Assembly (NCBI GenBank): GCA_029861795.1
Contig: JAOTYS010000030.1
Coordinates: 1-20,565, forward strand
DNA length: 20,565 nt
Source of the DNA: Gammaproteobacteria bacterium
Lineage (GTDB): Bacteria > Pseudomonadota > Gammaproteobacteria > Arenicellales > JAOTYS01
Direction of reading: 5' to 3'
Shown here: positions 1 through 7,088 of the stretch, piece by piece
Layout of the letters: every line of letters starts with the position of its first letter
Numbering within the stretch: the first letter of the stretch is position 1
Made by a program: the position numbers and the translations under genes
The notes under the pieces: model-generated
The model's database searches: none
Told to the model about the DNA's origin: nothing
The model's input: only the letters and a program-made list of their open reading frames with translations

Positions 1-1
1 G

Positions 2-433
2 GGAATATTGATCTACTGGCTGGCAATCCTCTTCACGCTGTTGATTGCATTTGAAACACTGGGCCTTACTGTGGTCTCCGATCTGTTTACCCAAATCACG
101 TTGTTTGTGCCCAACGTTATTGTCGCCGTGATTATACTTGCCATCGGGCTCTATTTTGCGCGATTCGTCGGTGACGCGATGGTCGCCTATTCGAAGAACA
201 TCGGCCTCGAGGATGCTGAGCTACTTGGGAGAGTGAGTCGATATGGCATCATGGTCTTTGTTATTGTGATCGCGCTCGATCAAGTCGATGTAGCAGATGA
301 CATCATCCGCTGGACGTTTTTTATCCTAATCGCGGGGGTAGTATTCGCTTTAGCGCTCGCGTTCGGTTTGGGTGGCCAGAAGTGGGCGGCGGGCCAGCTT
401 GATAAGTTCGTGAAAAAAGAGCGGAAAAAATAA
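2..433 (+). CDS. Mechanosensitive-channel-type conserved TM-helix membrane protein, 5' truncated by window edge
   Basis: The reading frame is open to the left edge, so the true start lies outside the window; the TTG at 8 is probably internal. The visible 140 or so residues contain four hydrophobic helices, at about residues 1-19, 32-54, 79-95 and 98-120. A glycine-rich amphipathic turn (AFGLGGQKWA) and a basic tail ending KKERKK follow. The repeated TM segments and the GLGG(Q/R) turn match the conserved TM-helix repeat of MscS-related membrane proteins (Pfam MscS_TM type). Proteins of this type are usually inner-membrane proteins with several such repeats and often no MscS beta domain, and none is seen here. 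The role is inferred to be membrane tension or ion permeability, without direct evidence. The stop codon is 13 bp before the yciO-like gene. Confidence 0.7.
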   Translation, partial: GILIYWLAILFTLLIAFETLGLTVVSDLFTQITLFVPNVIVAVIILAIGLYFARFVGDAMVAYSKNIGLEDAELLGRVSRYGIMVFVIVIALDQVDVADDIIRWTFFILIAGVVFALALAFGLGGQKWAAGQLDKFVKKERKK

Positions 434-446
434 TGCTATAAACCAC

Positions 447-1085
447 ATGGCTCAATTCTTCCAAATTCATCCAGTAAGCCCCGAGCCGCGTCTGGTCAAG
501 CGCGCGGTCGACATCGTTCGTGGTGGTGGTGTGGTTGTCTATCCTACCGACTCTAGTCATGCGATCGGTTGTCATATCGGGGACCGCGAGGCGATGGAGC
601 GTATCCGTCGTATCAGGCGGCTAGATCACCACCACGACTTTACACTGATGTGTCGCAACCTGTCCGAGGTGGCCATCTATGCTCGGGTAGGTAACGCAGA
701 CTACCGCGTACTACGGGCCAACACACCAGGCCCTTACACTTTTATTCTACCGGCCACGCGCGAGGTTCCGCGCAGGTTACTTAATCCAAGACGCAAGACC
801 ATCGGGGTTAGAATCCCGCAGCATCCCATTACCCAATCCTTACTGGCGCAGCTGGGGGAGCCGCTCATGAGTGTGAGTCTCATCCTCCCGGGTCAGGACC
901 TCGCGCTAAATGATCCGCGGGAGATTCGCAGCCGGCTTGAACACGAGGTCGATCTCGTTATCGACGGGGGATACTGTGGCTGGGAGCCGACGACGGTGGT
1001 CGTCCTGTCCAATGGCGTGGCCAGCATCGCCCGGCATGGCAAGGGCGATATCGCACCTTTCTCGCTCGCGGAGTCGGTGGTTTAG
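447..1085 (+). CDS. yciO: YrdC/Sua5-fold protein, YciO subfamily
   Basis: The 212-residue protein is co-linear with E. coli YciO (about 206 aa). Shared landmarks are the early VVVYPTDS motif with AIGC (residues about 29-42), the basic segment RIRRIRRLD, FTLMCRNLSE, NTPGPYTFILPAT, VPRRLLNPRRKTIGVR, and the C-terminal IDGGYCGWEPTTVV. The YrdC fold binds double-stranded RNA or nucleotides. The TsaC and Sua5 members make threonylcarbamoyl-AMP for the t6A tRNA modification, but YciO members are paralogues whose cellular role is poorly settled, so no t6A function is claimed. The ATG at 447 has no Shine-Dalgarno sequence, and a TATAAA box lies only four bases upstream. The gene leads the block with the protease and trpS. 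Confidence 0.88.
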   Translation: MAQFFQIHPVSPEPRLVKRAVDIVRGGGVVVYPTDSSHAIGCHIGDREAMERIRRIRRLDHHHDFTLMCRNLSEVAIYARVGNADYRVLRANTPGPYTFILPATREVPRRLLNPRRKTIGVRIPQHPITQSLLAQLGEPLMSVSLILPGQDLALNDPREIRSRLEHEVDLVIDGGYCGWEPTTVVVLSNGVASIARHGKGDIAPFSLAESVV

Positions 1086-1122
1086 TGTTGACGATCGGAT
1101 TAAGAGTTTGTTCAAGCGCCAA

Positions 1123-1151
1123 TTTATGCGCGCTCGCCAGCCTGATATACT
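1123..1151 (+). promoter_or_regulatory. Extended -10 promoter abutting the site-2 protease start
   Basis: TG at 1143-1144, one base, then TATACT at 1146-1151 makes an extended -10 element with five of six -10 bases matching consensus. A weak -35 (TTTATG, 1123-1128) sits at 17-bp spacing. The -10 box ends seven bases before the ATG at 1159, so transcription would start at or beside the initiator codon. This is an inference from sequence only. Confidence 0.45.
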
Positions 1152-1158
1152 GGCCCCG

Positions 1159-1851
1159 ATGCTTTATAAAATCTTGGGGATCTTAGCCAACGTACCCCAG
1201 CTCGAACTGATAATTGTCTCGATCTTGCCCGTTCTTCTTGCGATCACCGTCCATGAGGCTGCCCATGGGTGGATTGCGAAGTATCTGGGTGATCCGACGG
1301 CGGAGCGCCTGGGTCGGGTGACCCTCAATCCTTTCAAACACGTCGATCCAATCGGCACCGTGTTGTTGCCGGCCATTTTATTGCTGTTAAAGGCGCCGTT
1401 CTTATTTGGATGGGCCAAACCGGTGCCGGTCAATTGGGGTAACCTGCACCGCCCCAAACGAGACATGATATTAGTGGCTGCGGGTGGCCCGGGGGCCAAT
1501 CTAATGATGGCCCTCTTGTGGGCGCTGGTGGTCAAGCTTGGAAGCACATTGTTGCCCTCGGCAGCGAGCATGGCGACACCGATCATCTATATGGGTCTGG
1601 TGGGCATACTTATTAATGTTCTGCTCATGGTGTTTAATCTGCTGCCGCTACCACCCTTGGATGGCGGGCGGGTAGCGGTCGGATTGTTGCCAGGTCGCTG
1701 GGCCTGGTGGGTGAATCGCTTGGAACCCTTTGGATTTCTAATTTTATTAGTGCTTCTATTTAGCGGGGCGTTGTCACGGATTATCACACCACCAATTGAA
1801 TTGTCACTCACGTTGCTGGCCCATATCGTAGGCTTGTCATGGCTGTTGTAA
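1159..1851 (+). CDS. Site-2 protease family (M50) membrane metalloprotease
   Basis: The 230-residue integral membrane protease has the zinc-binding HEAAH motif (about residues 33-37) inside the first long hydrophobic helix. The second family signature, NLLPLPPLDGGR (about residues 156-167), has its aspartate as the third metal ligand. Between them lie GRVTLNPFKHVDPIG, a WAKPVPVNWGNL stretch and GGPGANL, all typical of the short bacterial M50 group without PDZ or CBS domains. The family cleaves substrates within the membrane, but the target here is unknown. The same frame continues open leftward to 910, over the end of the yciO-like gene. I place the start at 1159 because this gives the usual N-terminus and because no Shine-Dalgarno sequence supports the ATG at 1126. 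The last 13 bases overlap trpS. Confidence 0.92.
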   Translation: MLYKILGILANVPQLELIIVSILPVLLAITVHEAAHGWIAKYLGDPTAERLGRVTLNPFKHVDPIGTVLLPAILLLLKAPFLFGWAKPVPVNWGNLHRPKRDMILVAAGGPGANLMMALLWALVVKLGSTLLPSAASMATPIIYMGLVGILINVLLMVFNLLPLPPLDGGRVAVGLLPGRWAWWVNRLEPFGFLILLVLLFSGALSRIITPPIELSLTLLAHIVGLSWLL

Positions 1852-3068
1852 GCAACGTCCCACCGGGGCAGCCGGCACGTGTGCTTTCGGGCATGCGTCC
1901 GACGGGGCGCTTGCATCTTGGGCACTACCACGGCGTACTCAAGAACTGGGTTCGGTTGCAGCATGAGTATGAGTGTTTCTATTTTGTTGCCGACTGGCAC
2001 GCATTAACGACGCACTATGAAGAACCGGGCGTGGTAGGAGAAAACATCTGGGACATGGTGATCGATTGGCTGGCGGCTGATGTCGACCCACATCACGCCA
2101 CCCTCTTTATCCAGTCTCATGTGCCCCAACACGCCGAACTTCATACGCTGCTATCAATGATTACCCCGTTGTCCTGGTTGGAACGGGTTCCAAGTTACAA
2201 AGACCAGCAGCTGCAGCTCAAAGAGCGGGATCTCGCGACTTTCGGGTTTCTAGGTTACCCGCTGCTGCAGAGCGCTGATATCTTAATCTACCGGGCGGGG
2301 CTGGTGCCGGTGGGCGAGGATCAGGTCGCGCATGTGGAACTGACACGTGAAATAGCGCGCCGGTTTAATCACTTGTATGGGCGTGAGCCTGGCTACGAGG
2401 ATCGAGCCGAAGAAGCGGTCAAGAAGCTGGGTAAAAAGACCGGTGCCTTGTATCGAGAGTTGCGCACAGGCTATCTGGAAAAGGGTCACCACACCGCGCT
2501 TGAAAAGGCGCGGGCCTTGCTCGAGAAGCAAAAAAATATCTCCATTGGCGACAAGGAAAGGCTATATGGCTATCTAGAGGGAGGAGGTAAGATCATCTTG
2601 CCGGAGCCGCAGGCGTTGCTGACCCCGTCACCCAAGGTCCCCGGCCTGGACGGTCAGAAGATGTCTAAGTCTTACAATAACATCATTGCGCTGCGGGACG
2701 AGCCGGATGAGATTGAACAGAAAATGCGCACCATGCCCACCGACCCAGCCCGAGTTCGACGCTCAGATCCGGGTGACCCTGAAAAGTGTCCTGTCTGGCC
2801 ATTTCACGAAGTCTACTCGGATGGCGACACGCGGCGCTGGGTTGAGGAGGGTTGCCGGACCGCGGGCATTGGTTGCATTGAGTGCAAGAAGAAGGTCATT
2901 GACGCCGTGATTGCGGAGCTTGAACCGATCCGCAAACGAGCCGCCGACTATTCAAACGACCCCACGCTGGTGAAGAATATCATCGCTGAGGGTTGCGAGC
3001 ACGCCCAAGATGTGGCTGAGGAGACCTTGACCGACGTACGTCAAGCAATGGGATTGGGATATAACTAA
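1839..3068 (+). CDS. trpS: Tryptophanyl-tRNA synthetase with internal insertion
   Basis: This is a class I aminoacyl-tRNA synthetase that charges tRNA-Trp with tryptophan in the cytosol. The HIGH-type motif is HLGH (residues 26-29) after GMRPTGRL, and the KMSKS motif is exact at residues 274-278 in DGQKMSKSYNN. VPVGEDQ, the adenylate-binding GEDQ segment, lies near residue 157. At 409 residues it is about 70 longer than the usual 330-340. The extra length is a lysine-rich helical insertion at roughly residues 184-252, between RRFNHLYG and the ILPEPQALL segment. Similar long forms exist in some proteobacteria, to my recollection. The start overlaps the protease gene by 13 bp, and the stop shares its last base with the scpA ATG (TAATG), suggesting coupled translation. 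Confidence 0.96.
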   Translation: MAVVSNVPPGQPARVLSGMRPTGRLHLGHYHGVLKNWVRLQHEYECFYFVADWHALTTHYEEPGVVGENIWDMVIDWLAADVDPHHATLFIQSHVPQHAELHTLLSMITPLSWLERVPSYKDQQLQLKERDLATFGFLGYPLLQSADILIYRAGLVPVGEDQVAHVELTREIARRFNHLYGREPGYEDRAEEAVKKLGKKTGALYRELRTGYLEKGHHTALEKARALLEKQKNISIGDKERLYGYLEGGGKIILPEPQALLTPSPKVPGLDGQKMSKSYNNIIALRDEPDEIEQKMRTMPTDPARVRRSDPGDPEKCPVWPFHEVYSDGDTRRWVEEGCRTAGIGCIECKKKVIDAVIAELEPIRKRAADYSNDPTLVKNIIAEGCEHAQDVAEETLTDVRQAMGLGYN

Positions 3069-3856
3069 TGAGCACGCCGGGGCCAAGAGAAACAAAGCTG
3101 GCAGTGGTTGAGGGACGGGCCGTAACTGAACTACCTCACGACCTGTATATTCCACCGGATGCCCTTGAGGTGTTTTTGGAGACCTTTGAAGGACCGTTGG
3201 ATCTGTTGCTATATCTTATTCGCAAGCAGAACATCGATATCCTTGATATCCCCATAGCCGAAGTCACGCGACAGTACATGGCCTATATAGAGCTGATGCA
3301 GTTGCCCAAAATAGAACTCGCTGGTGAATACTTGGTGATGGCAGCGGTGCTGGCAGAGATCAAGTCGCGAATGTTGCTGCCGCGGCCCAGCGAGGAGCAG
3401 GACGAGGAAGACCCAAGGGCTGAGCTCGTGCGACGACTCCAAGAATATGAGCGCTATCGAAAAGTCGCAGAAGATTTACACAACCGCCCGAGAGTAGGGC
3501 GTGACATTCATGTGGTCGTTGTTGATTTCAATGCCAAGCCGGCCCAGCGAGTTGAGCCCAGTGTGACCCTGTTCGAGGTGACGGATGCGTTTAAACGTGT
3601 GATGCAACGGGCAGAGCACTATCGCCACCACCACGTCCTTCGGGAGCGTTTGTCGGTTCGGGAGCGCATGAGTCAGATCTTGAGCCGCGTTGGTGGTGAG
3701 GAGTTTGTTGATTTTGACGATCTGTTTGATGTGAGCGAAGGAAAGATCGGGCTTGTCGTGACCTTTCTTGCCATCCTGGAGTTGTTGAAGGAGGCCTTAT
3801 TAGTAGTCGTACAAGCCGAACTGTTTGCCTCGATTCACGTTAAGGCGGCCACTTGA
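3068..3856 (+). CDS. scpA: Segregation and condensation protein A (kleisin)
   Basis: The 262-residue ScpA is the kleisin subunit of the Smc-ScpA-ScpB condensin, which organises and segregates the chromosome. The N-terminal signature is FEGPLDLLLYLIRKQNIDI (about residues 40-58), followed by the IPIAEVTRQYMAYIE helix and EYLVMAAVLAEIKSRMLLP, the helical bundle that binds the Smc neck. An acidic linker (EEQDEEDPRAE) and a C-terminal winged-helix region (about residues 200-258, with VVTFLAILELLKE) complete the usual layout. The ATG overlaps the trpS stop as TAATG, and the TGA overlaps the scpB ATG as TGATG. No smc gene is in the window, as is common for this arrangement. Confidence 0.95.
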   Translation: MSTPGPRETKLAVVEGRAVTELPHDLYIPPDALEVFLETFEGPLDLLLYLIRKQNIDILDIPIAEVTRQYMAYIELMQLPKIELAGEYLVMAAVLAEIKSRMLLPRPSEEQDEEDPRAELVRRLQEYERYRKVAEDLHNRPRVGRDIHVVVVDFNAKPAQRVEPSVTLFEVTDAFKRVMQRAEHYRHHHVLRERLSVRERMSQILSRVGGEEFVDFDDLFDVSEGKIGLVVTFLAILELLKEALLVVVQAELFASIHVKAAT

Positions 3857-4575
3857 TGTCAGACGTAAATTCGGAACTGAAAAACATCATCGAGGCGGCC
3901 CTACTAGCGGCCGGTGAGCCCTTGACGCTCGACCGGATGTTATCGCTATTCCCGGCCGAGTCTCGACCCTCGAGACAAGAGATTGGTGACGCTCTCAAGG
4001 TGCTTGAAAAGGACTACGAAGGTAGGGCGATAGAACTCAAGCGCATAGAACGCAGTTATCGATTTCAGACCCGCGAAAAGTATGGCGAATGGATTTCACG
4101 TCTTCACCAAGAGCGCCCTCCGCGATACTCGCGCGCATTACTGGAGACACTAGCGATCATCGCCTATCGACAACCGGTTACCCGTGGAGATATAGAAGAG
4201 ATCCGTGGTGTATCTGTTAGCTCTGAACTTTTTCGTACCCTTTTGGTTCGTGAATGGATTCGTCAGGTGGGACATAGGGATGCGCCCGGGCGACCCGGGC
4301 TATATGGCACGACGCGCAAGTTTGCCGAGCACTTTAACCTGGGCAGTCTCGATGAATTACCGCCCCTGGCGGAAATGCGCAATCTAGAAGAGATCGGGAA
4401 AGAGCTCGGCTTTCAGCTTGCAGTACAAACAAGGCTGCCCACTGCTAGCGATATGGGACACCAGGCCGATCTAATCTCACCGGAAGTGGACGCCGCACAG
4501 ACCGACGAGCAACAACCAAGGGACACTGAATCAGCAGAGTCTGCGCATGATCGCACTAGAGTCGGTGAATCGTGA
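3856..4575 (+). CDS. scpB: Segregation and condensation protein B
   Basis: The 239-residue ScpB forms a dimer that binds the ScpA linker in the Smc condensin complex. The N-terminal winged helix begins LKNIIEAALLAAGEPLTLDRM. The second carries the family signature LLETLAIIAYRQPVTRGDIE, then RGVSVSSELFRTLL and GRPGLYGTTRKFAEHF. After about residue 190 the sequence becomes polar and acidic (DAAQTDEQQPRDTESAES), a probably disordered tail often present in the family. I choose the ATG at 3856, which overlaps the scpA TGA as TGATG, over the TTG one codon upstream. The close overlap with scpA fits co-production of the two partners. Confidence 0.95.
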   Translation: MSDVNSELKNIIEAALLAAGEPLTLDRMLSLFPAESRPSRQEIGDALKVLEKDYEGRAIELKRIERSYRFQTREKYGEWISRLHQERPPRYSRALLETLAIIAYRQPVTRGDIEEIRGVSVSSELFRTLLVREWIRQVGHRDAPGRPGLYGTTRKFAEHFNLGSLDELPPLAEMRNLEEIGKELGFQLAVQTRLPTASDMGHQADLISPEVDAAQTDEQQPRDTESAESAHDRTRVGES

Positions 4576-4581
4576 TTAGGA

Positions 4582-5397
4582 ATGAGCGAGAAACTTCAAA
4601 AGTTATTGGCTCGTGCGGGGGTCGGTTCGCGCCGACAGATGGAGAAATGGATCGAGCAGGGACGGGTCTCCGTAGATCAGAGGCGTGCCAAGCTCGGTGA
4701 TAGAGTCGATTCGGGTCAGATTGTCCGAGTAGACGGACGCGTAGTCGCCGGCCTCAATAACCTCGAATCTTGCCGCGTATTGCGATACTACAAACCGGAA
4801 GGGGAAATGTGTACACGCTCCGATCCGGCTGGGCGAGCGACGGTCTTCGATCATCTACCGTGCCTGCGTAGGGGGCGTTGGGTGGCGGTCGGTCGCTTGG
4901 ATATCAATACCGTGGGTCTATTGTTGTTCACTACTGACGGTGAACTTGCCAATCGACTGATGCATCCTTCACAGGAAATAGAACGCGAATATGCAGTTCG
5001 CGTACTGGGGCAGGTGGGCGATACTGTGCTGCGACGGCTCGTGGCCGGCATTCGCCTCGATGATGGACCAGCTCGCTTCGATTCTTTACGTGACGCCGGT
5101 GGCGCGGGGGCTAACCATTGGTATCGCGTGACGTTGAGGGAGGGGCGCAATCGCGAAGTACGCAATCTTTGGCAGGCGGTTGGAATTAAGGTGAGCCGGT
5201 TGATTCGGGTGCGCTACGGGCCGATACGATTACCACGCAGTTTGCGGCCGGGGAAATGGGACGAACTGAGCAAGCCGGAGATCGCTGCCTTACGTGCTGT
5301 GGCTGGTCTCGAGCCAGTGGATAGCAGCTGTAAACGCTCCGTGGGTGGTGGTCGTGCTAGATCTCATCGACAACGCACTCCTGTCACGGCCCGCTAG
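4582..5397 (+). CDS. rluB: 23S rRNA pseudouridine synthase, RluB type
   Basis: The 271-residue RsuA/RluB/E/F-family pseudouridine synthase opens with an S4 RNA-binding domain (residues about 1-60, EKLQKLLARAGVGSRRQMEKWI). The catalytic domain contains the aspartate motif GRLDINTVGLLLFTTDG, with D107 as the nucleophile. It also has LMHPSQEIEREYAVRV and the later REGRNREVRNLWQAVG. RluB in E. coli modifies U2605 of 23S rRNA. The RluB call over RsuA, RluE or RluF rests on overall similarity and on the common scpAB-rluB gene order. AGGA directly abuts the ATG at 4582, closer than an ideal ribosome-binding site. The 20 or so C-terminal residues are basic and low-complexity, and probably form an unstructured RNA-contacting tail. 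Confidence 0.9.
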   Translation: MSEKLQKLLARAGVGSRRQMEKWIEQGRVSVDQRRAKLGDRVDSGQIVRVDGRVVAGLNNLESCRVLRYYKPEGEMCTRSDPAGRATVFDHLPCLRRGRWVAVGRLDINTVGLLLFTTDGELANRLMHPSQEIEREYAVRVLGQVGDTVLRRLVAGIRLDDGPARFDSLRDAGGAGANHWYRVTLREGRNREVRNLWQAVGIKVSRLIRVRYGPIRLPRSLRPGKWDELSKPEIAALRAVAGLEPVDSSCKRSVGGGRARSHRQRTPVTAR

Positions 5398-5413
5398 TCA
5401 CAGAGTGAACCCA

Positions 5414-6100
5414 ATGGGACGGCCGAGCTGTCGTAACATCTATTACAGATTATTGGCGGCTTACGGACCTTCAGGCTGGTGGCCGGGCGACTCCGCGTTC
5501 GTGGTCATGGTAGGCGCCGTGTTAACCCAGAATACGGCGTGGGCCAACGTGGAGAAGGCGATTGCTAACTTAAGGAGCGCAAATCTGCTATCGCCGCAGG
5601 CTATCATCGATACCCGTTCCACGAGACTTGCAAAGTTGATTCGGCCTTCAGGCTATTTCAACGTCAAAACCAAACGTTTGCGTGCGCTGTGTCATTGGCT
5701 GATTGACCACGGGGGTATCGAAAACATCGGTAGCGCATCAACCCGTGAGTTGCGGGTGGCGCTACTTAAGGTGCACGGTGTGGGACCAGAGACTGCCGAT
5801 GACATCTTACTCTATTCCTTTCGTCGTCCGGTGTTTGTGATAGACGCCTACACGAGAAGAATATTCTCACGGCTTGGTTTGATAACGGGAGCGGAAGGCT
5901 ATGAAGCCCTGCGTAAGCGCTTCGAAGCGGCGTTGGGCGAGGACACATCGCTTTATAATGAATACCATGCGTTGATTGTGCGACACGCGAAGGGTACCTG
6001 CCGCACTAAACCGCTGTGCCAAGGGTGTTGTCTCGCCCGGGTTTGCTCGCATGTCGCCGGTATATCGCTTGGTAGTGATATTGGTGCTGTAAAGAAGTGA
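5414..6100 (+). CDS. HhH-GPD DNA glycosylase with 4Fe-4S motif, Nth/MagIII-like
   Basis: From the ATG at 5414 the protein has 228 residues (GTG at 5405 is an alternative start). It has a helix-hairpin-helix (KVHGVGPETADDIL, about 119-132) and the catalytic aspartate D144 in VIDAYTRRIF. A C-terminal iron-sulphur cysteine set follows: C196, C202, C205, C211, spaced x5-x2-x5 where E. coli Nth has x6-x2-x5. The position of the Nth lyase lysine (GVGRKTA in Nth) is glutamate here (GVGPETA, E126). That points to a monofunctional glycosylase related to the MagIII/3-methyladenine group rather than a true endonuclease III. The base specificity is unknown. The upstream open frame overlaps the rluB tail and is not counted as coding. 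Confidence 0.85.
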   Translation: MGRPSCRNIYYRLLAAYGPSGWWPGDSAFVVMVGAVLTQNTAWANVEKAIANLRSANLLSPQAIIDTRSTRLAKLIRPSGYFNVKTKRLRALCHWLIDHGGIENIGSASTRELRVALLKVHGVGPETADDILLYSFRRPVFVIDAYTRRIFSRLGLITGAEGYEALRKRFEAALGEDTSLYNEYHALIVRHAKGTCRTKPLCQGCCLARVCSHVAGISLGSDIGAVKK

Positions 6101-6161
6101 TGACACGCTTGGTGTTGCCCGTGGGCATCTAGTTAGCCGTAACGAATTGATTTCTAACCAT

Positions 6162-6190
6162 TTGCAGAAGTGATTCATAACAGATACTAT
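6162..6190 (+). promoter_or_regulatory. Candidate sigma-70 promoter upstream of the DUF5658-like gene
   Basis: In the 135-bp gap after the glycosylase gene, TTGCAG (6162-6167) and TACTAT (6185-6190) are separated by exactly 17 bp in an A/T-rich stretch. The hexamers match consensus at about three and four of six positions, so this is weak evidence. The gap shows no clear terminator. Confidence 0.28.
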
Positions 6191-6220
6191 GTGATGATCG
6201 CAGCAGAAAGTTGAAACAGA

Positions 6221-6234
6221 AGTACTTAAGTACT
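6221..6234. repeat. Perfect 14-bp palindrome just before the DUF5658-like start
   Basis: AGTACTTAAGTACT is a perfect palindrome ending one base before the ATG at 6236. It occupies the place where a ribosome-binding site would be, and no purine-rich Shine-Dalgarno sequence is visible there. It could be an operator for a dimeric regulator or an RNA hairpin over the initiation region. Chance cannot be excluded. Confidence 0.5.
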
Positions 6235-6235
6235 C

Positions 6236-6619
6236 ATGCCTATCAAGAGTTCCGATTCCTCCGCGATTTCAGCTCGTCCAGCCATCGCAACACTGCAACA
6301 TCTGCGGTGGCTGGATGGCATCATCAAGGCAGTAATTATCCTCAATCTGCTCGATATCCTTTTTACATTGACGTGGGTCGGATTTGGGCATGTCGAGGAA
6401 GCAAACCTACTTTTGACAAATTTGGTTCGCGATCACCCTATATTGTTCGTAGTTACGAAGATCTCGCTGGTTTCTCTCGGTTCGTTCCTTTTATGGAAGC
6501 ACCGCGACCATCCGCTAGCGATAATAGGAATCTTTTTGGTCTTCGGATTGTACTACTACGTCTTGCTATATCACTTGCGATTTACCAGCGTAGTTGTGAG
6601 TTATCAGGTAGGTCTGTAG
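6236..6619 (+). CDS. Small integral membrane protein, DUF5658-like
   Basis: The 127-residue protein has three predicted transmembrane helices (about residues 31-49, 69-87 and 93-114). The pattern is a helix with NLLDILFTL, a short loop carrying EEANLLL (54-60), then a helix with an embedded K75 (VVTKISLVSLG). It resembles the DUF5658 family, where N..D...T, EAN and a conserved lysine recur. No biochemical role is known to me. A longer overlapping frame (6211-6741) exists in the same strand, but its translation lacks membrane periodicity or any family resemblance, so I take this one. A 14-bp palindrome sits immediately before the ATG. It starts a patch of small envelope or export-related genes inserted between housekeeping genes. 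Confidence 0.72.
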   Translation: MPIKSSDSSAISARPAIATLQHLRWLDGIIKAVIILNLLDILFTLTWVGFGHVEEANLLLTNLVRDHPILFVVTKISLVSLGSFLLWKHRDHPLAIIGIFLVFGLYYYVLLYHLRFTSVVVSYQVGL

Positions 6620-6737
6620 CAACAAGCTCAATCCTGATAATCCGCAGGCCGATCAAAGCCATCCCCCTAAGGTTAAGGCTGTCCAGGCCCTGTGGGCTTA
6701 TGTACCATAGTGGGGCCAACGGCAGGGAGATGCGACC

Positions 6738-7088
6738 ATGAAACAGTTGCCGATAATAGTTACTATGCCTGCTATCTGTGCAGCGCTGATTGTGGTGCTA
6801 TCGGTTGGTTTAAGCCCGATAGCGGTGGCGCAGCTGAATTGCAACGCCGGCATCGAATTCTATCCCAATGGCGGCATCAAGAGTTGTAATCTCAACGGCA
6901 ATCACCAGCTCTATGCGGCTCAGGGCCGGAAGTTGGTTTGCGCTAACGGTTATTTGCTTGTTCAACACCCCGGCGGTAAATTGAAAAGCTGTACGATCTC
7001 GCTTGCGCTTACTATTGATTCGGTACAGTGCGATCGACTCAGCCAAGTAGAATTGAAGCCCGACGGCACCATAGCAAGATGCGAATGA
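6738..7088 (+). CDS. Exported protein with three Cys-bracketed MORN-like repeats
   Basis: I do not recognise a named family. The 116-residue product has a signal peptide: hydrophobic core at about residues 5-28, with likely cleavage after AVA at residue 31. The mature part is three imperfect repeats, each a segment bounded by cysteines: C35-C50 (with FYPNGGIKSC), C68-C85 (VQHPGGKLKSC) and C98-C115 (LKPDGTIARC). The core P-(N/G/D)-G-(G/K/T)-(I/L)-x-(S/R)-C resembles MORN/YwqK-type beta-hairpin repeats. The cysteine pairs could form one disulphide per repeat in the periplasm, which is inference. AGGGAG at 6724-6729 gives a good ribosome-binding site eight bases before the ATG. The stop overlaps the next gene's ATG as ATGA. 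Confidence 0.75.
   Translation: MKQLPIIVTMPAICAALIVVLSVGLSPIAVAQLNCNAGIEFYPNGGIKSCNLNGNHQLYAAQGRKLVCANGYLLVQHPGGKLKSCTISLALTIDSVQCDRLSQVELKPDGTIARCE
6840..7082 (+). repeat. Three tandem Cys-loop coding repeats
   Basis: The units lie at 6840-6887, 6939-6992 and 7029-7082, coding for 16, 18 and 18 residues from cysteine to cysteine. All share the P-x-G-x-(I/L)-x-x-C ending. The repeats are visible in the protein but diverged at DNA level, so the duplication is old. Confidence 0.65.

Noticed and set aside
910..1158. Open frame extending the site-2 protease upstream over the yciO-like gene
   Set aside because: The segment is a shifted reading of the yciO-like coding sequence; its translation does not resemble M50 N-termini, and the family usually begins near the first hydrophobic helix.
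6685..6699. AGGCCC-TGT-GGGCTT hairpin after the DUF5658-like gene
   Set aside because: The stem is short with one G-U pair and no T-run follows, so a terminator is not supported.
6211..6741. 176-codon frame overlapping the DUF5658-like gene
   Set aside because: Its translation has no membrane periodicity or family resemblance, whereas the other frame shows three clean transmembrane helices and the EAN and K landmarks.
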